Source: a virus. From it: DNA of 34,769 nucleotides. Position 1 is the stretch's first letter; every line of letters starts with the position of its first letter. Location of the stretch: IMG/VR virus record IMGVR_UViG_3300027749_000299, positions 1-34,769 of that record; one strand, given 5' to 3'. Positions 30,527 to 34,769 of this stretch are shown piece after piece. A program made the translations under genes and the position numbers. The notes below the pieces were generated by a model. That model was not told where the DNA came from. It made no database searches and saw only the letters and a list, made by a program, of their open reading frames with translations.

Positions 30527-31009
30527 TTACCACTTTGGTCTTCCGAAACCAGCTACGTATACTGGTAACTTTCTTTTGTTATCTGCCTTGTAAGCGCGTA
30601 CCTTTAGGCAAACTTCTCCACCGTTGCTTTGATTACCGGCAGGTTTACTATCCGGGCTAGTGTTGCCCTCGACGGTAACAATAGTTCCATCTAAATTATC
30701 TTTTACTACAACTCCAACGTGGTCAATTTTTTGACCTCCTGGAAAATCAAAGAACACAATGTCACCAAGCTCAGGCTTAGCAGTAGCAGGATTTGACCAA
30801 GCACCCTTACCTTGGAACGCCGATGCGCCCGTCGGGGTATATACAAGGTTAGGCATCTTAGTAAAGCCAATTTCTTTTGCACACCAGTTAAGGAAGGCAC
30901 CGCACCAAGCAGCGTGGATCTTTTGGAACTTAGTTTCATTATCCCCTGGACCTTCAATGTAACCGATTTCTGATCTTGCTTTGGTAACAAAGTCTTCTTT
31001 TAATCCCAT
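30527..31009 (-). CDS. CHAP-domain endolysin
   Basis: A 160-residue CHAP-fold peptidase/amidase. The nucleophile Cys36 is in AAWCGAFLNWCAKEIG and the catalytic His97 in KIDHVGVVV, with a polar third residue in VEGNTSP. Between them ELGDIVFFDFPGG is the usual CHAP strand. The domain fills almost the whole protein and no separate cell-wall-binding module is seen, so binding may rely on the catalytic domain alone. The start shares one base with the previous stop (TAATG). No signal peptide, so export should depend on the holin. Confidence 0.88.
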   Translation of the reverse strand: MGLKEDFVTKARSEIGYIEGPGDNETKFQKIHAAWCGAFLNWCAKEIGFTKMPNLVYTPTGASAFQGKGAWSNPATAKPELGDIVFFDFPGGQKIDHVGVVVKDNLDGTIVTVEGNTSPDSKPAGNQSNGGEVCLKVRAYKADNKRKLPVYVAGFGRPKW

Positions 31010-31278
31010 TAGTTTTCCAGTTTTGCTTTAATTATGGCTTGATTAATTCTTAGTTCAATAGTTTCTTCTTCTATGCGATCAATAGAATCTTTCATAGATT
31101 CACCGCCATTGTTATACAACTGATACTTGATCTTAGTCAGGTCTTCGCATATAGGCTCAAGTGCTGTGTTTATTACTGTAAGAATTGTATAGTGAAGCGT
31201 TCTTACAATTCCTACCATAACAGCAAGTCCTACAAAAAAATAGGCATAGACGATGCCTGACCAATCAGCGGGATTCAT
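31009..31278 (-). CDS. Membrane/coiled-coil protein of the lysis cassette, 89 aa
   Basis: An 89-residue protein with one N-terminal membrane helix (VYAYFFVGLAVMVGIV, about 10-25) and a C-terminal coiled coil (KDSIDRIEEETIELRINQAI). AAGGAACAAT precedes the ATG. This N-in/C-coil arrangement resembles phage membrane proteins that accompany holins, such as antiholins or spanin-like parts. The exact role is not shown. Confidence 0.7.
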   Translation of the reverse strand: MNPADWSGIVYAYFFVGLAVMVGIVRTLHYTILTVINTALEPICEDLTKIKYQLYNNGGESMKDSIDRIEEETIELRINQAIIKAKLEN

Positions 31279-31286
31279 ATTGTTCC

Positions 31287-33491
31287 TTAACTTAGAGTAC
31301 GGATAGTTACTAGGAGTAAACCACCATAACCGCTATAGCGCTTATCAGTAGGAGTTCTGTTGATGAAATCAATTTCTTCGATGATTCCAGTAAGCGTTTC
31401 GCTAGTACGGAAATCCTCAATTTTTATAGTATCGCCATTAGATTCAATAGTTTCAAGATCTTTGATGCGATTATAGGCAGAGCCATCGTATCCAGATTTG
31501 TTACCAAATTTATCTGATTCGCTATCGTAGCATTCAAGCGGTAACTGGATAAGGCGTTGGCGTGGTACAGCAAGTAGCACCTTGACTTGGTATCCGGTAA
31601 ATAATGGACCCTTGCTATCATCTGTAACAGATCTAGTAAACTTAAATTGAAAAGATAAATACTGCTGTGACCCAGGCGGATAGGAGATAGAGACATCTCC
31701 GATATCTGTGCCTTGGGAAAAAGATCCAATATTGTATTCAGTACCCATAGCATCTACAGATAAAATATCTAAACCACCATCTGCTGTATTGCAGCGCGGG
31801 GTTAGATACTTAAATATTTTATTTTCTAAGGTATTAAATCGAACATACCCGCCTTGTAATTTTCCTTGTGGGAGCAATCGGCTAACAGCTTGAATATAAA
31901 TCTTGCCATTTGCAACGCCATTGTTTGCTGTGGTAAACACAAGGCGGTTGGTATCACCTAAGAAAGTGCAGGCAGTAGTTGTAAATCCTGTGGTATTAGG
32001 GTCATATAGATCCCAAGCATAAGCAAATACTAGGTTAGATCCTAGTTGGGTTCCTAAATCAATACGGGTTGTGCCAGGGTTGCCGTCAACTCCGGTAACA
32101 CACCATAAGTATTTATCTCTAGCGGTAAAGTCATATACTGGTTGAGATGATTCAAAGATGAGTGGACCATAAGCAACCGAGCCATCGGTTGTGCTGATAT
32201 CTGCTATGCGTACACCTTTGTTGGTGCCGATACATAAATAGTTTAAGTAGAAGAATATCTTATAATTGATTTCACCCGCAGGTAGTTCCGCTGCTGTAAT
32301 AGCGGAAGTGAGGGTAGGCATAGAACCAGTTGAGGTGCTTAGGGTAAACTTTTGTATTGTTGATTGGATGCCGCTATAGCCTGATAAGTAGATAGCAGCA
32401 CCTGATGCGGTAATGCTGGTATATGTAAAGTCAGCAGTTGGGTGTGTATATGTAACACTTGGCAAAGATGAAGCACTTGTGGCAAATTCATATACTTGGT
32501 TATTTACTGCTAGAACTAAACGTTCTTTAACATATTCAATAACAGCATTAACTACAGTAATACCAACTTTGCTAAACATAACAGTCGGTGCTACAGATGG
32601 ACCATCAGAAAGTAACTTCTTTTGTATTTGCAGTTTACCATTAGAAACATCGTTGGTTACCCAATAAGCATATATACCGTCATCACAGATAGAATATACT
32701 GGGTCAGTAACTCCAGAAATATAATCAACAAAGTGAGTATTATCGCTGGTGACAGTACCGGCAGGAGATACAGCGGTGGATGCAATGTTAGCATTTGTTT
32801 TTGCATAACTAAAAGTGTTTGTTGTTACTGCAGTAATTGCGTAAGTTCCATTAAATACTGCATCAACGCCGGTAACAACTATCTCCATACCTACTGAAAA
32901 AGTATGAGCAGTTGCTGTAAGGGTTGCTACGTTGGAGGTTAAAGCTTTGTTGGTAACGGATGCGGTAATAGTTGGATAGATGCGGTCAACATCGTAGCCA
33001 TCAGAAAGCAGTGCGCCTTGATAGGAGTTACCATTTGCTTTCCATTTAATAGATCTTAGATACTGAAATGGGCGCCCGTTGGTCTGCAAAACATTATCAA
33101 CTTCGTGAATGGTATCAGTATCATTGAGCAGAGTTACTTGGCCCTTAGTCCAAATGTTACAACCTTTTGAATAGGTGTATTGGAATCTAAGCAATTCATC
33201 TTGTGATGGCTCGAAGAACTTTATACCTTGGCCAAGGTGGAATGATGATTGAGATCTAAGCCACCATCCGGTAATTGTTTGCTCACCAGGTTCGCGGGAC
33301 ATATCAACTTGGTTCTTGCGATATTGAGCTGTAATTCTGCGGTAAGGATTATTATCATCATTGTTTAAGAAGAACGGTTGACCACCGATAGATACATCGT
33401 AGGCAACACCGGTAAGGGCATATGTCTGGTTAGCTATTGGATTACCAATAGGGGTTGGGATCGCTTCTGTTATTTGATCGCCGTATGCCAC
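31287..33491 (-). CDS. Large tail protein, 734 aa
   Basis: A 734-residue tail protein starting at a GTG with AAGGAGATAGA. The N-terminal region (YALTGVAYDVSIGGQPFFLN, then ITGWWLRSQSSFHLGQGIKF) has the look of actinobacterial-phage tail proteins. An Ig-like insert near residues 180-250 (HTFSVGMEIVVTGVDAVFNG, then TYAITAVTTNTFSYAKTNAN) is a known tail module. A middle region of repeated strand pairs (TIQKFTLSTSTGSMPTL and similar) suggests a beta-propeller or beta-helix. It could be a tail tip, knob or baseplate component. Confidence 0.72.
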   Translation of the reverse strand: MAYGDQITEAIPTPIGNPIANQTYALTGVAYDVSIGGQPFFLNNDDNNPYRRITAQYRKNQVDMSREPGEQTITGWWLRSQSSFHLGQGIKFFEPSQDELLRFQYTYSKGCNIWTKGQVTLLNDTDTIHEVDNVLQTNGRPFQYLRSIKWKANGNSYQGALLSDGYDVDRIYPTITASVTNKALTSNVATLTATAHTFSVGMEIVVTGVDAVFNGTYAITAVTTNTFSYAKTNANIASTAVSPAGTVTSDNTHFVDYISGVTDPVYSICDDGIYAYWVTNDVSNGKLQIQKKLLSDGPSVAPTVMFSKVGITVVNAVIEYVKERLVLAVNNQVYEFATSASSLPSVTYTHPTADFTYTSITASGAAIYLSGYSGIQSTIQKFTLSTSTGSMPTLTSAITAAELPAGEINYKIFFYLNYLCIGTNKGVRIADISTTDGSVAYGPLIFESSQPVYDFTARDKYLWCVTGVDGNPGTTRIDLGTQLGSNLVFAYAWDLYDPNTTGFTTTACTFLGDTNRLVFTTANNGVANGKIYIQAVSRLLPQGKLQGGYVRFNTLENKIFKYLTPRCNTADGGLDILSVDAMGTEYNIGSFSQGTDIGDVSISYPPGSQQYLSFQFKFTRSVTDDSKGPLFTGYQVKVLLAVPRQRLIQLPLECYDSESDKFGNKSGYDGSAYNRIKDLETIESNGDTIKIEDFRTSETLTGIIEEIDFINRTPTDKRYSGYGGLLLVTIRTLS

Positions 33492-33513
33492 TCTATCTCC
33501 TTAGTTTGTTCCA

Positions 33514-33539
33514 ATAAAAAACCCCGCCGTAGCGGGGTT
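33514..33539 (-). terminator. Intrinsic terminator between tail genes
   Basis: On minus, AACCCCGC (33539-33532) pairs with GCGGGGTT (33527-33520) around a four-base loop, followed by TTTTTATT. It separates the fibre genes (33557-34769) from the 734-residue tail gene, so the latter needs its own promoter or read-through. Confidence 0.87.
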
Positions 33540-33556
33540 GGTAATGCTTATGTTAC

Positions 33557-33709
33557 TTAGGCTGTTGGTGCGTTAAGGCTTGTTAAGTAAACTTGATAGT
33601 CAGAGTTGGCTGGGTCGGTTGGAATAATCAAGCCATCTGAACGCACGATTGTATTTTTAGATGGTTCATTTGTGAAAGGGTCATTTGGTGTTGTGTATGT
33701 ATATTCCAT
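33557..33709 (-). CDS. Small tail-fibre-associated protein, 50 aa
   Basis: Fifty codons starting MEYTYTTPNDPFTNEPSKNT. The C-terminal VRSDGLIIPTDPANSDYQVY followed by L matches the short tail-fibre-linked proteins with the pattern DG..IP.DPAN.DYQ.YL found beside many phage fibre genes, where they act as assembly chaperones or tip pieces. It starts directly after the stop of the receptor-binding-like gene. Call rests on the motif from memory plus position. Confidence 0.68.
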   Translation of the reverse strand: MEYTYTTPNDPFTNEPSKNTIVRSDGLIIPTDPANSDYQVYLTSLNAPTA

Positions 33710-34714
33710 TTAGAACTCCGCATCCGTTTTGTAAGTGAATTGATAATAAGCAGCACTGGCAGTAGAAGTAGCCGCATTTGTTCCTAAGAAAGCACCAACT
33801 GTTGCAGTTCCTCCACTGGGTGATGTACCAAAACCCGATACTCCATAGTTTGTAATTGTCAAAGATGGAATAGCCCTCATTTGAACAGGTAATTGAACAA
33901 ATACAGCATAATTGCTTCCGCTAGTTGTATTGCCCTGCCAAGCCACAACTGCGCCTGTTGATTGGTAATACCTTTGGCAAGCAGCAAGTTCTCCCTGAAC
34001 TGTGCCTGTGGCTGTGGTGAAAGCGGTAGCGACTGAGCCTGATTCAAGTTGTACACCCCAAATTTGAAAAGTGTTGTTTTGTAATCCAATTGAAGATGCT
34101 CGCGAAGCATAATTTGTACCAGAACTCAACCATAGAAAAATGCCTAAACAAGATGTATTTGCGGTTGTTCCAATAGTTTTTCCCGTTAAAGAAGGCACTG
34201 TAAACGTAATTGTGTATCTTGTCCACGATGTTGATATCGTAACCGCAGAAATAGCAGTAAGTACATTGGACGAAGGCGAACCACCTGTTCCAAAGGATTG
34301 ATTTATTTCTAAAGCAATTTTTGGCGTTCCGCTGGCAGCCTTTGCCCAAAACGAAATTGTGGCAGTTTGACCAGCAAAAGTCCTAACGTCCTCAATAAAT
34401 TGTTCATAAAGTGCATAAGTATCAACGCTAGCGCCTGCGGCAGTTATACATTGAACAAAATTTGAACTTTCATAACCTGCGACTGGAGCAGCGCCAGCGG
34501 TAAAAACTTGTGGGGTAACTGTTAATGTGCCAGTTGTGCCGCCGTTGACTTGCACCCATCGGTCAAAATTATATATGCTCGTTGTATTGCTGGTAAAATT
34601 TCTTTGATTTATATTGAAATCGCCGTTGATGATTTTGTTCTTACCAGCGGAAAACGGAGCCGCTGCGCCAGCCGAGTTTTGCTCTACCGTACTTGTTAGT
34701 TGTGCGCGTGACAT
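33710..34714 (-). CDS. Tail fibre protein with carbohydrate-binding-like jelly-roll
   Basis: A 334-residue protein. A short N-terminal anchor is followed by KNKIINGDFNINQRNF, then a Trp/Asp motif FDRWVQVNGG; this G-DF...NQR..F...Y..DRW order marks the carbohydrate-binding-like modules of many phage fibres. Strands such as TATISFWAKAASGTPKIALE and TSWTRYTITFTVPSLTGKTI complete the jelly-roll. A second domain begins near LAACQRYYQSTG. It likely binds host surface glycans. The partial upstream gene ends three bases before its start. Confidence 0.8.
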   Translation of the reverse strand: MSRAQLTSTVEQNSAGAAAPFSAGKNKIINGDFNINQRNFTSNTTSIYNFDRWVQVNGGTTGTLTVTPQVFTAGAAPVAGYESSNFVQCITAAGASVDTYALYEQFIEDVRTFAGQTATISFWAKAASGTPKIALEINQSFGTGGSPSSNVLTAISAVTISTSWTRYTITFTVPSLTGKTIGTTANTSCLGIFLWLSSGTNYASRASSIGLQNNTFQIWGVQLESGSVATAFTTATGTVQGELAACQRYYQSTGAVVAWQGNTTSGSNYAVFVQLPVQMRAIPSLTITNYGVSGFGTSPSGGTATVGAFLGTNAATSTASAAYYQFTYKTDAEF

Positions 34715-34769
34715 TTATGCACCTTCCGTTGTTAGTTGAGTTAACTGTGCTTGTTGCTCGTCGTAAGTT
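34715..34769 (-). CDS. C-terminal end of an upstream tail-region gene (partial)
   Basis: The last 17 codons and stop of a minus-strand gene that enters from beyond the right edge; the visible residues are TYDEQQAQLTQLTTEGA. Gln/Thr-rich helical end. The stop directly abuts the ATG of the fibre gene. Too short to identify. Confidence 0.55.
   Translation of the reverse strand, partial: TYDEQQAQLTQLTTEGA

Overview
The window reads as a large part of the genome of a tailed double-stranded DNA phage that infects an actinobacterium. The phage evidence is a terminase large subunit, a portal, a scaffold, an N4-gp56-type major capsid protein, tail proteins, a CHAP lysin and a holin. The host evidence is a WhiB-family regulator (27556-27825) and an HslV/proteasome-like Ntn hydrolase (29313-29885), with many one- or four-base overlapping genes and GTG/TTG starts. 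The moderate GC content suggests a low-GC aquatic lineage such as the freshwater acI/Nanopelagicales rather than a high-GC soil genus; that host assignment is inference. No integrase, repressor, tRNA or CRISPR array was recognised, so a lytic lifestyle is the simpler reading. Both window edges cut genes, and joining the two edges directly breaks the reading frame, so this is not shown to be a closed circle at these ends.

Layout. (1) 1-17593, minus strand: virion morphogenesis in the order terminase, three small basic or low-complexity proteins, portal, a giant 1542-residue virion protein with two alanine/glutamine-rich partners, scaffold, major capsid protein, a run of very small basic or cysteine-bearing proteins, a BppU-like protein and a collagen-like fibre. 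(2) 17594-18479: an 886-bp non-coding divergent switch region with DnaA-box-like sites beside an AT-rich tract, a potentially structured RNA, a G-quadruplex/inverted-repeat block, short direct repeats and a promoter-like motif. (3) 18480-23612, plus strand: an early-type operon of about twenty small genes, many acidic or zinc-binding, ending in a membrane-anchored lytic transglycosylase-like protein and a frameshifted C5 cytosine methyltransferase. (4) 23613-23678: convergent terminator. (5) 23679-29885, minus strand: DNA metabolism and host takeover, with FmdB zinc ribbon, two PD-(D/E)XK nucleases, sigma-like factor, primase split into zinc-finger and TOPRIM proteins, resolvase-like nuclease, RecA/DnaB-type ATPase, WhiB, Cas4/RecB-like exonuclease and the proteasome-like peptidase. 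(6) 30015-30239, plus strand: one isolated zinc-ribbon gene. (7) 30249-34769, minus strand: lysis cassette (holin, CHAP lysin, membrane/coiled-coil protein) followed by tail genes with receptor-binding features, bounded by two clear intrinsic terminators.

How it may work together. The plus-strand early genes and the minus-strand replication genes would act first; the phage sigma-like factor, WhiB protein and Ntn hydrolase are candidates for redirecting host transcription and protein turnover. The split primase, ATPase, resolvase and Cas4-like nuclease form the replication/recombination set. The late minus-strand genes build a capsid and tail decorated with collagen-like and carbohydrate-binding proteins.

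The most unusual signals are stacked reading frames at 21835-23612, where the transglycosylase-like gene overlaps two other coupled frames and the methyltransferase hides a 158-codon second frame with its own ribosome binding site; the proteasome-like peptidase with an exposed N-terminal threonine; and the complex 17.6-18.4 kb switch/origin region.
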